Of a DNA stretch of 14,884 nucleotides, positions 14,811-14,884 are shown in pieces. The DNA is taken from positions 1 to 14,884 of the forward strand of contig LVAZ01000113.1 of the NCBI GenBank assembly GCA_001603055.1. The letters are read 5' to 3'. This DNA is from Victivallales bacterium Lenti_02 (GTDB lineage: Bacteria; Verrucomicrobiota; Lentisphaeria; Oligosphaerales; Lenti-02). The notes under the pieces were generated by a model, which was given only the letters and a program-made list of their open reading frames with translations, made no database searches and had not been told where the DNA came from. The position numbers and the translations under genes are program-made. Every line of letters starts with the position of its first letter. The first letter of the stretch is position 1.

Positions 14811-14884
14811 CTATTCGGCCGGCAGGGGGGCCAGTTCCACGTCGTCCAGATAGAGGGTGGCGGCGACGGGGTTGGTGGTTCCCT
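14811..14884 (-). CDS. 3' end of a convergent gene, carbohydrate-binding-like C-terminus (rest outside window)
   Basis: On the minus strand the last 24 codons read GTTNPVAATLYLDDVELAPL and then PAE, ending at TAG (14811-14813). The LYLDDVEL strand closely resembles the VFLDDLEVV end of the neighbouring lyase and the common last strand of CBM4/9-like jelly-roll domains. The gene is therefore probably another exported protein of the same glycan locus, convergent with the lyase gene across a 48-base gap. The gap contains only a weak GCCGG-TGG-CCGGC hairpin (14764-14776) without a U-run. Its catalytic part, if any, is out of view. Confidence 0.55.
   Translation of the reverse strand, partial: GTTNPVAATLYLDDVELAPLPAE

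Overview
The window is GC-rich (G or C at most third codon positions) and densely coded on both strands. It looks like a chromosomal segment from a bacterium of the Planctomycetes-Verrucomicrobia-Lentisphaerae/Kiritimatiellota assemblage. That placement is inferred, not proven. It rests on the mix of a secreted GH106-type rhamnosidase, a heparinase-II/III-type lyase, a uroporphyrinogen-decarboxylase-like protein and DUF3395-like repeats. No SusC/SusD pair or other Bacteroidetes-type uptake gene is present.

Left part (1-5003). The window opens inside an IS630-type transposase (only its last 64 codons remain). This gene runs tail-to-tail into a housekeeping cluster on the minus strand. In transcription order the cluster is tRNA-Lys(UUU), rpmB (ribosomal protein L28), rpe (ribulose-phosphate 3-epimerase), a large membrane-anchored PpiD/SurA-like foldase, and a Nit-type carbon-nitrogen hydrolase. 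A promoter-like pair precedes the tRNA and another precedes the foldase gene, so the cluster may be read as a long transcript with an internal start. The foldase has a parvulin-like domain lacking both usual histidines, and about four copies of a parvulin-end-like motif.

Middle (5159-8284). A UvrD/Rep/PcrA-type DNA helicase runs on the plus strand. It converges on a URO-D superfamily protein on the minus strand, with a short hairpin between the two stop codons.

Right part (8285-14884). A 168-base divergent control region carries a good promoter for the URO-D gene (TTGACA, 17-base spacer, CATACT) and an inverted repeat with one arm touching its -35 box. To the right lies a two-gene plus-strand operon for polysaccharide breakdown: a 1298-residue exported GH106 alpha-L-rhamnosidase-like enzyme, then 25 bases later an exported heparinase II/III-type lyase with a C-terminal carbohydrate-binding-like domain. 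The window ends in the last codons of a convergent minus-strand gene whose C-terminus resembles that binding domain.

Taken together, the right half reads as part of a degradation locus for a rhamnose- and uronate-containing polysaccharide, with the URO-D-like protein as a possible partner. The least ordinary things here are the tandem DUF3395-like repeats inside the GH106 protein, the URO-D protein with an incomplete metal signature opposite that operon, and the repeat architecture of the foldase.
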